Shown here piece by piece: positions 19,248 to 27,426 of a DNA stretch of 64,000 nt; the stretch's first letter is position 1; the number at the start of each line of letters is the position of its first letter. Below the pieces are notes generated by a model that saw nothing but the letters and a program-made list of their open reading frames with translations, searched no databases and was not told the DNA's origin. The position numbers were made by a program, and so were the translations under genes. The stretch lies in NCBI GenBank assembly GCA_017471825.1, contig JAFURQ010000011.1, positions 124,001 to 188,000 of the forward strand, given 5' to 3'. Source of the DNA: Clostridia bacterium. GTDB taxonomy: Bacteria > Bacillota > Clostridia > Oscillospirales > CAG-272.

Positions 19248-19724
19248 TTATATTCCCATCTCTGCGATTATTTCGCGCTGGGCGAGGCACTGTGCCTCCT
19301 CGTCGTCCTTTGAGCGCTCGTGATCGTAGCCGAGCAGATGAAGAGTTGAGTGTATGGCGAGAAAGGCTATTTCGTGAAGGAAGGTATTGCCGAGCTCCGC
19401 CGCCTGCTCCTTCGTGCGCTCTACTGATATGACGATATCGCCGAGAACCGCTCCGCCAACACATTCAACGGGGTCAAAATCTCCGTCCTCGTACATAGGA
19501 AAGGAGAGCACGTCGGTGGGCTTGTCCTTTTTCCTGTACTTTTTGTTCAGACATCTGATATATTCGTTATCGCAGAAGGTTACCGAAACCTCGGCATCGT
19601 ATTCAAAGAGCTCATAATCGAGGGTATGCGCTATGGCGCTTCTTACCGTTTTTTTAACGTTATAGTCGATTTCGTCGAATTTTTTGGTTGCTGAAAATTT
19701 TATGTTCAATCCACTTGCTGACAT
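19248..19724 (-). CDS. ybeY: endoribonuclease YbeY
   Basis: A 158-residue metalloprotein of rRNA maturation. The zinc site H-x3-H-x5-H is visible as HSTLHLLGYDH (His125, 129, 135), and the TDVLSFP and LGDIVIS segments of the family are present. Its ATG shares one base with the phoH stop (TAATG). The phoH-ybeY-era cluster is typical. Confidence 0.96.
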   Translation of the reverse strand: MSASGLNIKFSATKKFDEIDYNVKKTVRSAIAHTLDYELFEYDAEVSVTFCDNEYIRCLNKKYRKKDKPTDVLSFPMYEDGDFDPVECVGGAVLGDIVISVERTKEQAAELGNTFLHEIAFLAIHSTLHLLGYDHERSKDDEEAQCLAQREIIAEMGI

Positions 19725-20755
19725 TAGTTATCTCCTGTATCGCGGTGCGGTGTTTTTCTTGCATCGGCGCGATATTTTTTCGTTAGATTTTCTTTTTCAT
19801 ATTTATCGTATGCGCTGATTATTTTTCTCACGAGAGTGTGTCTTACCACGTCGCGCTCGGAAAACTCAAAGATACCTATTCCCTCTATCCCTGAGAGAAC
19901 CTTGGCGGCTATTGAAAGTCCGCTCTTTTTACCTATGGGAAGGTCGGTTTGCGAGAGGTCACCCGTGACTACCGCCTTTGAATTGAAGCCAAGACGGGTG
20001 AGGAACATTTTCATTTGCTCGGGGGTTGTGTTCTGCGCCTCGTCAAGAATTATAAAGGAGTCGTCCAGGGTTCTGCCGCGCATATAGGCGAGTGGGGCTA
20101 TCTCTATCGTTCCCCTTTCCATATGGCGCTGATAGTTCTCAGGGCCGAGGGTTTCGAAAAGCGCGTCGTACAGTGGGCGAAGATACGGGTCGATTTTGCT
20201 CTGAAGGTCACCGGGAAGAAAGCCGAGGCGCTCGCCCGCCTCCACTGCGGGACGGGTGAGTATTATACGCGAGACCTGCTTATTGCGCAGAGCCTCAGTT
20301 GCCATAGCTACGGCGAGAAAGGTTTTGCCCGTGCCGGCGGGGCCAAGTCCGAGGACGACGGTGTTGTCCCTGATCGCCTTAACGTATTTTTTCTGACCTG
20401 CGGTTTTCGGCTTGATGGGCTTGCCTCGGTTGGTAATGCAAATAACGCCGTCGGAGAAGCCTATATCCTCCTCCAAGTCGTCTCTGACGATGCTTATGAC
20501 GTATTCAACGCTTTGCTCGCTTACTACCTCGCCTGCTCCTGCCATATGCTTGAGATATTCAAGGGCGCGTGCCGCCTTTTCGGCGTTCTGGCGTTCACCG
20601 GTTATAACGATGGCATCTCCGTCCTCGGTTTCGGAATTTCTGTCGGATATGCGCACGTCAAAGGCGCGCTCGATCATTCTGACGTTAGCATCGAATGCGC
20701 CGAATATGGCGGCGGTTGCCTCCGCCGATTTTGTCATAACAAGCTTTTCTGTCAT
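19724..20755 (-). CDS. phoH: PhoH family ATPase/RNA-associated protein
   Basis: A 343-residue PhoH-like protein. A KH-like N-terminal region is followed by the ATPase core with GPAGTGKT (138-145) and the Walker B FIILDEAQNT. It is thought to act with YbeY on RNA. GGAG lies 5 bases before the ATG, right after yqfD. The tail (about 318-343) is Lys/Arg-rich. Confidence 0.95.
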   Translation of the reverse strand: MTEKLVMTKSAEATAAIFGAFDANVRMIERAFDVRISDRNSETEDGDAIVITGERQNAEKAARALEYLKHMAGAGEVVSEQSVEYVISIVRDDLEEDIGFSDGVICITNRGKPIKPKTAGQKKYVKAIRDNTVVLGLGPAGTGKTFLAVAMATEALRNKQVSRIILTRPAVEAGERLGFLPGDLQSKIDPYLRPLYDALFETLGPENYQRHMERGTIEIAPLAYMRGRTLDDSFIILDEAQNTTPEQMKMFLTRLGFNSKAVVTGDLSQTDLPIGKKSGLSIAAKVLSGIEGIGIFEFSERDVVRHTLVRKIISAYDKYEKENLTKKYRADARKTPHRDTGDN

Positions 20756-20757
20756 TT

Positions 20758-21918
20758 TTACTCCAAATTTACTTTAAATTCGCGGGTCTCGGATACCTCG
20801 CTTCTGCAAATGATGTCCGCTTGCATAGCATAGCCGTCATCCGCGAAGCCTCCGCTCGTTCTGATGCTCAATAAATCCGCCGCCTCGGTTACACCGAGAA
20901 GCTCCCTGCGAAGCTGCTCTGCGGCGAGCTCGGTGAGCTTATCCGCTGTAAGCGTAAGCTCGGTTTCGGTATACGGGCGGAGAATTTTGTATTCTGCAGA
21001 AAGGGGCATATCCTTGCCGAAGAGCGCGAATTCCTTCTTTTTTTCTATTATATCACATTCTGTTTGCGAATTTCCACCTATTTTTAAAATATTTATTGGA
21101 AAACCGAAAAAATTAAGGGTTAGCGCGCCTATTTTTTCATCGATGTATATTTTTTCCGTGGTTACGGCGGGGACTGTAACCGAAACGGTATCGGCATATC
21201 TTCCCTTTACGCTTCCCTCGGCGTAGCAATATCCGCCACCGAGCTCCTGCGGAAGCACGCCCGAAATCAGAAGCTGTCCCTGCCTGACGCTCTCGCCCTT
21301 TTTGACCACCGCAACTCCGCTTTTTACCGTTATTTCCTCGATTATACAATCCCGAGCCGCCACAACGTTCGCATAGCCTGTGGGCTTTGTCTGCTGCTCG
21401 TGGGTTACTCTGTCCACAACGGTGACGTATGCCACCGTGCCGCGGCGGTTTATATTGAGCCAAGCTATCTCATCCGAAGCAAGCAATGCCCTTGCCTCGA
21501 CTCTGCTGTTGTCGATATTTCGCCACGCGGCACCGACGTAGAGCCCGGAATCTGCGAGGTCAGAGAGGATTTTTTCCTCATTTTCCTCTGCTGTACCCTC
21601 GATGCGAATATCCCATACCAGAGAATTCATAATCAAAAACAGAACAATACTGACGGCGAATGCCAAAAAGGCGCCGTAGCGCTTCCGATGTGGATACAGA
21701 AAGCCGTATACGCCGCGCGGCTCGCTCACCGTATATTCGATACCCGAGAGCAGCGGAAGAATACTCTTTACCCTACGGACAGGGATATTGAAGCTCCCGT
21801 CGTGGGTGATTTTCACGGGAATTTCCCTTTTCAAGAGCTTTACTGATACGGTTTTTATACTCTCCTTCGGAATTTTTACGGTTACGTAACCGAGCAAAAA
21901 ATAATCAAGCCTTATCAT
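20758..21918 (-). CDS. yqfD: sporulation protein YqfD
   Basis: A 386-residue protein needed for sporulation in Bacillus. It opens MIRLDYFLLGYVTVKI, typical of the family, has one membrane helix (about 81-98 from this start) after an RKRYGAF segment, and then a large extracytoplasmic domain. An ATG 18 codons upstream is possible, but the start at 21918 aligns with relatives and overlaps the yqfC stop by 14 bases, fitting coupled translation. In Bacillus the yqfCD pair is SigE-dependent in the mother cell. Confidence 0.92.
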   Translation of the reverse strand: MIRLDYFLLGYVTVKIPKESIKTVSVKLLKREIPVKITHDGSFNIPVRRVKSILPLLSGIEYTVSEPRGVYGFLYPHRKRYGAFLAFAVSIVLFLIMNSLVWDIRIEGTAEENEEKILSDLADSGLYVGAAWRNIDNSRVEARALLASDEIAWLNINRRGTVAYVTVVDRVTHEQQTKPTGYANVVAARDCIIEEITVKSGVAVVKKGESVRQGQLLISGVLPQELGGGYCYAEGSVKGRYADTVSVTVPAVTTEKIYIDEKIGALTLNFFGFPINILKIGGNSQTECDIIEKKKEFALFGKDMPLSAEYKILRPYTETELTLTADKLTELAAEQLRRELLGVTEAADLLSIRTSGGFADDGYAMQADIICRSEVSETREFKVNLE

Positions 21919-22180
21919 ATACGAACTCAACCCCCGATACCTTGCCCACGATTTCCGCGGTGCTGTTTTCATAGACTGTTATTGAAAGCGCGGTGCCCGA
22001 AATTTTCATCGTCACACCGGGCAAGCGAAGAGCGGCACATTCATCTGAAAAATCGCTGATGGTTCGTACCCCCGACACGCAAACCGACATACCGCCGCTG
22101 ACTCTGTCTATTTCCGTATGGAATGAAAATGGCGGAAGCGAGGATAGAAATTCCGCAGTTTTTTTAACTTTTTTTAGCAT
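21905..22180 (-). CDS. yqfC: sporulation protein YqfC
   Basis: A 91-residue beta-strand-rich protein of the YabP/YqfC family. The chosen ATG (22180) follows AGGTGGTG by 6 bases; an in-frame start 18 codons upstream has no ribosome site. The pattern FSFHTEIDRVSG and SVCVSGVRTISDFSDECAALR is characteristic. It heads the yqfCD-phoH-ybeY-era run and lies back to back with ylbJ, so sporulation genes leave this point in both directions. Confidence 0.9.
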   Translation of the reverse strand: MLKKVKKTAEFLSSLPPFSFHTEIDRVSGGMSVCVSGVRTISDFSDECAALRLPGVTMKISGTALSITVYENSTAEIVGKVSGVEFVYDKA

Positions 22181-22261
22181 TATACGCACCACCTTGACAT
22201 AAAACTTTAATATGGCTGCCGAAGCACGCCGCATTTAAATTTATGAGCCGAGGAGGAAAAA

Positions 22262-23212
22262 ATGACGCACTTGACGCTAAAAAAAGAAAAAAGGCGACGC
22301 GGCGCATACGCACTCGTAAGCTCCGTTGCCTTTACGGTAATTATATTCTCATGTGCGATATTTCTTTCCGATGAGATGGCAATGCTTGTGGCAGAGGGAC
22401 TAATGCTCTCTGTCAGGGTGATAATCCCCTCGGTATTTCCGTTTCTTCTGCTCAGCGATTTTTCAATGAGGTTTATCAGGTTCGAGGAGCTTCGGTTTTT
22501 CAGGACGGCGTTTGAGAAATTATTCAAAATAAACGGCGCCGCGCTGTCCGCCTGGGTGATTGGTATAATAGGCGGATTTCCCATCGGGGCGAGGCTCTCG
22601 CTTATGATGTATGAGAACGGAAAAATATCAAAATGCGAGTGCGAACGGCTAATCGTATTTGCAAACAATGCGAGCCCCGGATACGTAATCTGCGCCGTGG
22701 GAATCGGGATGCGAGGAAGTCTGCGCGACGGTGCCTTGCTTTATTGCGCCGCAGTTTTATCAAGCATTATCTGCGGAATGATTCTCGGAATTAGAAAAGG
22801 CAAAACGCATAATACCGATTTAATTCCTTGGCAGAATTATATTTTTTCAGAGTCTGTGAAGGACGCCGCGGCTGTGTGTCTGAATATTACAGGATTCATT
22901 ACGGCGTTCTCCATTATATCCGGGCTTCTTGAGAAGCTTTTCGGCAATCCTTATATTCTCGCATTTATAATTCCTTTTTTAGAGGTGGGGAATGCCGCGG
23001 TGTATTTATCGGATTTGTATATTTTGCCAGAGGCGCTGACGCTCGCGCTCACTGGCTTTGCTTTAAGCTTTTCAGGGCTTTGCGTTACTGCGCAAGCCGC
23101 GGCTCTTATTCAGCGCGGGTCGGATATTTCGATAAAAAAATACATATGGGCAAAGCTTTTGCAGGGGTGCATTTCACTGCTTTTGCTATTGTTCTTTTGT
23201 GTCTTTATTTAA
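22262..23212 (+). CDS. ylbJ: sporulation integral membrane protein YlbJ
   Basis: A 316-residue protein with about eight membrane helices and the paired Gate-domain motifs seen as GGFPIGAR and NNASPGYVICAVGIGM. YlbJ is required for sporulation in Bacillus. It is related to nucleoside-recognition and spore-maturation membrane proteins; the transported molecule is unknown. GAGGAGG lies 6 bases before the ATG. The 81-base gap to the divergent yqfC must hold both promoters, but no clear sigma-A match is seen there, as expected if a sporulation sigma factor acts. Confidence 0.88.
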   Translation: MTHLTLKKEKRRRGAYALVSSVAFTVIIFSCAIFLSDEMAMLVAEGLMLSVRVIIPSVFPFLLLSDFSMRFIRFEELRFFRTAFEKLFKINGAALSAWVIGIIGGFPIGARLSLMMYENGKISKCECERLIVFANNASPGYVICAVGIGMRGSLRDGALLYCAAVLSSIICGMILGIRKGKTHNTDLIPWQNYIFSESVKDAAAVCLNITGFITAFSIISGLLEKLFGNPYILAFIIPFLEVGNAAVYLSDLYILPEALTLALTGFALSFSGLCVTAQAAALIQRGSDISIKKYIWAKLLQGCISLLLLLFFCVFI

Positions 23213-23213
23213 T

Positions 23214-23250
23214 AAAAAAGGTACGAAGCCGAGGCCTCGTACCTTTTTAT
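23214..23250 (+). terminator. intrinsic terminator after ylbJ
   Basis: A 12-bp stem (AAAAAGGTACGA with its complement) with a 10-base loop and a T-run. It lies between the convergent ylbJ and small lipoprotein genes. Confidence 0.88.
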
Positions 23251-23257
23251 TTAGCTT

Positions 23258-23446
23258 TTATCCTTCGGGAATAATCGGGAGAATGGGCAATTGATTTCCA
23301 TCTGAAAATTCCAAAGCAGTACCGCAGTTATCGCAAACAAAATCGGAATTGATGTCTATACATTCTGCGCACTTTTTCTTACCGTTACAGCCTGAAAATG
23401 CGAGTATAGCGGCAATTACAAGCGATATTGCAATTATTTTTTTCAT
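23258..23446 (-). CDS. small lipoprotein with two CxxC motifs
   Basis: A 62-residue protein. Residues 1-20 form a lipoprotein signal ending in the lipobox FSGC. Immediately after come KKCAEC and FVCDNCG, two CxxC pairs that could form a zinc ribbon or a redox disulfide, then a Pro-rich tail (LPILPIIPEG). AGGAGAAGG lies just before the ATG, so it is a real gene. The mature protein would be only about 43 residues on the outer membrane face. No family recognised. It lies 27 bases after the pckG stop and could be co-transcribed with it. Confidence 0.7.
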   Translation of the reverse strand: MKKIIAISLVIAAILAFSGCNGKKKCAECIDINSDFVCDNCGTALEFSDGNQLPILPIIPEG

Positions 23447-23473
23447 ATCCTTCTCCTGTTTGTACTGAATTTA

Positions 23474-25267
23474 TTACTTGCTGAGGCGTGCTTCGAGAGC
23501 TGCAAGCTCATCGTAGTATTCCTTGGGAGTTCTTTCGCCTACCTGAGCGTAGAATTCCTTAATTCCGCGGCAATCCTCAAGCCAAAGCTCCTTATCAACG
23601 GAGAGAAGCTCGGTAAGAGTAGCCTTATCAATGTCAAGACCCTCGATATTGATGTCATCGGGGTTGGGAACGTAGCCGATTGCGGTTTCGGTTGCGCCTA
23701 CGGTTCCGTCGCAACGTGCGAGTATCCACATAAGAACACGCATATTGTCACCGAAGCCGGGCCAGATAAAGTGTCCCTCGTCATCGGTTCTGAACCAGTT
23801 AACGTGGAAGATTTTGGGAGCGTTTGCCGCAAGCTTACCCATATTGAGCCAGTGTGCCCAGTAGTCGCCCATATCGTAGCCAACGAAGGGACGCATAGCC
23901 ATGGGGTCGCGACGGACTACGCCGACTGCGCCTGCAGCTGCTGCGGTGGTTTCGGAAGCCATAATGGAGCCGATGAATGCACCGTGCTGCCAGTTGAACG
24001 ACTGATATACGAGGGGAGCGGTCTTTGCGCGGCGTCCGCCGAATACGATAGCGGAGATGGGAACGCCTGCAGGATCGTTGAATTTATCGGAGAGGCAGGG
24101 GCAGTTAATAGCCTTTGCGGTAAATCTGGAGTTGGGATGAGCGCCCGAGGTATTTACCTTATCTGCCTTATCGTACTTGGTGTAATCCCACATCTCGCCC
24201 TTCCAGTTGCGAGCGTTCTTGGGAGGATTGCTGTCGAGGCCCTCCCACCATACGGTATTGTCATCAAGATTGTGACATACGTTGGTGAAAATAGCATCGC
24301 GCATTGCAGTGTGAAGAGCGTTGGGGTTGGAGTTTTCGTTAGTACCGGGAGCAACGCCGAAGAAGCCGTTTTCGGGGTTAACTGCCCAGAGTCTGCCGTC
24401 CTTACCTACGCGGAGCCAAGCGATGTCGTCACCGACGCACCAGGTCTTGTAGCCCTTCTTCTTGTATACTTCGGGGGGGATGAGCATTGCGAGGTTGGTT
24501 TTTCCGCAGGCGGAGGGGAATGCCGCACATATGTACTTAACCTCTCCCTCGGGATTCTCAATGCCGAGAATGAGCATATGCTCTGCCATCCAGCCTTCCT
24601 TTCTGCCGAGGTAGGATGCTATACGAAGCGCGAAGCACTTCTTGCCGAGAAGAACGTTTCCACCGTAACCGGAGTTAACAGACCAGATGGTATTGTCCTC
24701 GGGGAAATGGCAGATGTATCTGTTCTCTTCATCTATATCAGCGCGTGCGTGAAGACCCTTAATGAAGTCTGCACTGTCGCCGAGAGCCTCAAGAACGTCA
24801 AGTCCAACTCTCGTCATTATAAGCATATTGAGAACAACGTAGATAGAATCGGTAAGCTCGATACCGTATTTTGCAAAATCGGAGCCAACAACGGACATTG
24901 AGTAAGGGATTACGTACATGGTTCTGCCCTTGTAGGAGCCGTCATAGAGCTTAGAAAGCTTCGCATAGCACTCCTGGGGATCCATCCAGTTGTTGATATT
25001 ACCTGCATCCTCCTTGTTACGAGTACAGATAAAGGTTCTGTTTTCAACGCGGGCAACGTCGTTTATCGCGGTTCTGTGAAGATAGCAGCCGGGGAGCTTC
25101 TCTTCATTGAGCTTGATGAGCTCGCCTGTTGAGCACGCCTCCTTACGAAGCTGCTCTGCCTGCGCCTCGGAGCCATCGATAAGAACGATGTTTGAGGGCT
25201 TTACAAGCTCTACCATTTCGGCGATCCACGAGTTAACGGCCTTGTTAGAGGTAACGTTTGTGTTCAT
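23474..25267 (-). CDS. pckG: phosphoenolpyruvate carboxykinase (GTP)
   Basis: A 597-residue GTP-dependent PEPCK interconverting oxaloacetate and PEP. The P-loop is AFPSACGKTN, with the redox-sensitive catalytic Cys at about 254. GYGGNVLLGKK, ENGFFGVAPGT and the C-terminal nucleotide-binding residues are present. The GTP form, rather than the ATP form (pckA), is usual in actinobacteria and animals and occurs in some Clostridia, where it may run toward oxaloacetate during fermentation. AAGGAG precedes the ATG by 8 bases and a good SigA promoter lies about 90 bases upstream, divergent from spo0A. Confidence 0.96.
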   Translation of the reverse strand: MNTNVTSNKAVNSWIAEMVELVKPSNIVLIDGSEAQAEQLRKEACSTGELIKLNEEKLPGCYLHRTAINDVARVENRTFICTRNKEDAGNINNWMDPQECYAKLSKLYDGSYKGRTMYVIPYSMSVVGSDFAKYGIELTDSIYVVLNMLIMTRVGLDVLEALGDSADFIKGLHARADIDEENRYICHFPEDNTIWSVNSGYGGNVLLGKKCFALRIASYLGRKEGWMAEHMLILGIENPEGEVKYICAAFPSACGKTNLAMLIPPEVYKKKGYKTWCVGDDIAWLRVGKDGRLWAVNPENGFFGVAPGTNENSNPNALHTAMRDAIFTNVCHNLDDNTVWWEGLDSNPPKNARNWKGEMWDYTKYDKADKVNTSGAHPNSRFTAKAINCPCLSDKFNDPAGVPISAIVFGGRRAKTAPLVYQSFNWQHGAFIGSIMASETTAAAAGAVGVVRRDPMAMRPFVGYDMGDYWAHWLNMGKLAANAPKIFHVNWFRTDDEGHFIWPGFGDNMRVLMWILARCDGTVGATETAIGYVPNPDDINIEGLDIDKATLTELLSVDKELWLEDCRGIKEFYAQVGERTPKEYYDELAALEARLSK

Positions 25268-25355
25268 TAGAATATCTCCTTATTTAAATATTACGTTGGA
25301 ATAAGAAAAGCGCGCTTTAAGCTCAAAGCATACAACGCCAGCTTTTCACAGTTAC

Positions 25356-25384
25356 ATTATACCATAGTAACAATGAATTTTCAA
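25356..25384 (-). promoter_or_regulatory. SigA-type promoter for pckG
   Basis: Minus-strand TTGAAA (25379-25384), 17-bp spacer, TATAAT (25356-25361). It leaves an untranslated leader of about 80 bases with no obvious terminator-like hairpin. Confidence 0.75.
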
Positions 25385-25431
25385 TATATAAAATAAATAT
25401 TTTTTATGTATTTTCTGCGTTTTTTCGAATT

Positions 25432-25440
25432 TTGGCGAAT
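25432..25440 (+). promoter_or_regulatory. candidate 0A box upstream of spo0A
   Basis: TTGGCGAAT contains TGGCGAA (25433-25439), matching the core TGNCGAA of the Spo0A-binding box. It lies about 100 bases upstream of the spo0A -35 box and about 50 bases behind the pckG -35 box. One short match can be chance. Confidence 0.4.
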
Positions 25441-25477
25441 GGAATACTATTTTATCGGGTTGTGGTGTTTTTTATTC

Positions 25478-25610
25478 TGAATTGGTAAATTTTACCATTT
25501 TTGATATGATAAGTTTGTAAAAATTTTCGCTATATTCACCCTTGATTTTACACGGTGTTTTATGGTAGAATAGTTTTGCTTCCAAAAAATTACCAAAATT
25601 TACCAATTCA
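25478..25610. promoter_or_regulatory. 16-bp inverted repeat flanking the spo0A promoter
   Basis: TGAATTGGTAAATTTT (25478-25493) and its exact reverse complement (25595-25610) lie on either side of the spo0A -35/-10 boxes. The left copy extends into a local palindrome GGTAAATTTTACC. The arrangement suits a repressor that binds two sites and loops the promoter; the protein is unknown. Confidence 0.55.
25542..25571 (+). promoter_or_regulatory. candidate spo0A promoter
   Basis: TTGATT (25542-25547), 18-bp spacer, TAGAAT (25566-25571), about 60 bases before the start codon. The right arm of the inverted repeat lies between this promoter and the ribosome site. Confidence 0.6.
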
Positions 25611-25631
25611 AAAACAGAAGGAGAACGAAGA

Positions 25632-26405
25632 ATGAAAAACAACATCAAAATTCTTATTTGTGACGAGAATAATGAGGAAAGGAGCAAGCTTTTGCAAAAT
25701 CTTGCAAGTGCTGGCTACGATTCGTGTGACGAGGCAAAAAACGGAGAGTGTGCGTTTGAGATGATCAAGCGAAATAATTACGACGTAATCATAACCGATC
25801 TCTGGGTATCGGGAATTGACGGCATTGGCATTATACGCGCGGCGAAAAATCTTGATATAACGGCAAACTGCTCCTTCATACTTATGTCCCCTATTAACAA
25901 GCAATCGATTCTTGTCGAGGCATCGGAGGCGGGTGCGGACCTCTGCATACCCAAGCCGTTTGATTTCGGTACTCTTGTGGCTCATATAGAATCCCTGTGC
26001 AAGCCTCGCAAGCAGACGAGCGAGCAGAGCTACGGCACGCTCTCGCCCGATATTGAGGCACAGGTTACGAAAATAATACATCAGATAGGCGTTCCCGCAC
26101 ATATCAAGGGCTACCAATACCTTCGTACCGCTATACTTATGACCATTGAGGACAGCGAGATTATCAATTCCGTTACGAAGATACTCTACCCCGCTGTTGC
26201 GAAAAAATATCAGACCACCACCTCGCGTGTTGAGCGCGCCATAAGGCACGCTATCGAGGTTGCCTGGGACAGAGGTGACGTTGATACTCTTAATTCGTAT
26301 TTCGGTTATACGATTCAAAATTCACGCGGAAAGCCGACAAATTCCGAATTTATTGCAATGATTGCGGACAATCTCCGCCTTAAATACAAATACGCAACGG
26401 TGTAA
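25632..26405 (+). CDS. spo0A: sporulation master regulator Spo0A
   Basis: A 257-residue response regulator. The receiver has the acidic pair in ICDENNEE, the phosphoacceptor Asp56 in DVIITDLW and Lys in KPFDF. After a short linker, the Spo0A-specific DNA-binding domain is unmistakable: [30 protein letters not shown] and [17 protein letters not shown]. Phosphorylated Spo0A starts sporulation. GGAGAACG precedes the ATG. The gene stands alone with its own terminator; the usual neighbour spoIVB is not in view. Confidence 0.96.
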   Translation: MKNNIKILICDENNEERSKLLQNLASAGYDSCDEAKNGECAFEMIKRNNYDVIITDLWVSGIDGIGIIRAAKNLDITANCSFILMSPINKQSILVEASEAGADLCIPKPFDFGTLVAHIESLCKPRKQTSEQSYGTLSPDIEAQVTKIIHQIGVPAHIKGYQYLRTAILMTIEDSEIINSVTKILYPAVAKKYQTTTSRVERAIRHAIEVAWDRGDVDTLNSYFGYTIQNSRGKPTNSEFIAMIADNLRLKYKYATV

Positions 26406-26420
26406 TTCCGTTGCGTAAAC

Positions 26421-26450
26421 AAAAAACGGCAGCATTCGCTACCGTTTTTT
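26421..26450. terminator. terminator between spo0A and recR
   Basis: AAAAAACGG pairs with CCGTTTTTT, with further imperfect pairing inside (CAGC with GCTA). T-runs on both strands make it bidirectional for the converging genes. Confidence 0.85.
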
Positions 26451-26454
26451 AAAA

Positions 26455-27057
26455 TTAAAAATATCTTCTGCCCTCCATTGCGCGATAGAGAGTAACCTCA
26501 TCGGCATACTCTATATCACCGCCAACGGGTATACCGTATGCAAGGCGAGATACCTCAACGTCGTAGGGCTCGAGGATTCTTGCCAGATAGGCGGCGGTGG
26601 TGTCTCCGCCGGGGGTGGGGTTGGTTGCTATTATTATCTCCTTGACATCCCCTGCCTTCACCCTTTCAACAAGGGCGTCGAAGGTAAGGTCCTGTGCGGT
26701 TATATTATCAATGGGAGAAAGTGCTCCGCCGAGCACGTGATAGGTTCCCTTATAGCCTCTGACCTTCTCCATAACCATAACGTCCTTTGCGTTTTCGACA
26801 ACGCAGATGATGGATGGGTCGCGGCTCTCGTTTGCGCAGATCTCGCATTTTTCGGGAGATGAGGAAAGTCCGAAGCATATAGGACATTTATGAACGTCGC
26901 GTTTCAGAGAAATGATGGCATCAGCAAATTTTACAGCCTCATCATCTGTGAAATTGAGGGCGGCGAAGGCGTATCTTGCCGCAGTTTTTGCACCGACGCC
27001 GGGGAGTCTTCTGAACTCTTCAACAAGCCTTTGTATAGGCGCTATATATTCTGCCAT
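26455..27057 (-). CDS. recR: recombination mediator RecR
   Basis: A 200-residue protein of the RecFOR pathway. It has an N-terminal helix-hairpin-helix (FRRLPGVGAKTAARYA), a four-Cys zinc site (C58, C61, C71, C74 from this start) and a Toprim domain with VENAKDVMVME and TNPTPGGDTTA. The ATG at 27057 is preferred over a TTG two codons earlier. It lies 2 bases after ybaB and ends the dnaX-ybaB-recR operon, which is conserved across bacteria. Confidence 0.96.
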   Translation of the reverse strand: MAEYIAPIQRLVEEFRRLPGVGAKTAARYAFAALNFTDDEAVKFADAIISLKRDVHKCPICFGLSSSPEKCEICANESRDPSIICVVENAKDVMVMEKVRGYKGTYHVLGGALSPIDNITAQDLTFDALVERVKAGDVKEIIIATNPTPGGDTTAAYLARILEPYDVEVSRLAYGIPVGGDIEYADEVTLYRAMEGRRYF

Positions 27058-27059
27058 TA

Positions 27060-27401
27060 TCAAAACATCCCGGGGAGTCCGATATTGCCGGTTATTTTCT
27101 GCATTTCCTCTGCAGAAACCGCTTCAACCTTTTTGATTCCCTCGTTTACAGCGGCAACGATAAGATCCTCGAGTGTTTCTACGTCATCGGGATCAACTAC
27201 CTCGGGGTCGATTTTAACCGAGAGGATTTCCTTTTTGCCGTTGATTTTTACGTTTATTACTCCGCCGCCTGCAGAAATATCGTATTCGCGAGCCTCAAGC
27301 TCCTCCTGCTTTGCAGCCATATCCTCCTGCATTTTCTGAGCCTGCTTAATCATCGCCTGCATATTGGACGGACCTCCGCCCTGCGGTACTCTTACTCTCA
27401 T
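27060..27401 (-). CDS. ybaB: nucleoid-associated protein YbaB/EbfC
   Basis: A 113-residue DNA-binding protein of the YbaB/EbfC family. An N-terminal Gln/Met/Lys-rich helix follows a GGGPSNM start, and the core has GGGVINVKINGKKEILSVKI and DPEVVDPDDVETLEDLI. GGAGGAAATAAA precedes the ATG. It lies between dnaX and recR as in most bacteria. Confidence 0.95.
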   Translation of the reverse strand: MRVRVPQGGGPSNMQAMIKQAQKMQEDMAAKQEELEAREYDISAGGGVINVKINGKKEILSVKIDPEVVDPDDVETLEDLIVAAVNEGIKKVEAVSAEEMQKITGNIGLPGMF

Positions 27402-27426
27402 TTTATTTCCTCCAAAAATATAATCA

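Noticed and set aside
20015..20833. 272-codon open frame opposite phoH
   Set aside because: Antisense to a complete PhoH protein with all its motifs; no start signal.
23771..24901. 376-codon open frame on the plus strand opposite pckG
   Set aside because: It mirrors a clear PEPCK gene, has no ribosome site and no recognisable domain; it is an antisense shadow from codon bias.
25608..26318. 236-codon minus-strand frame over spo0A
   Set aside because: Antisense to the strongly conserved Spo0A DNA-binding domain; no ribosome site.
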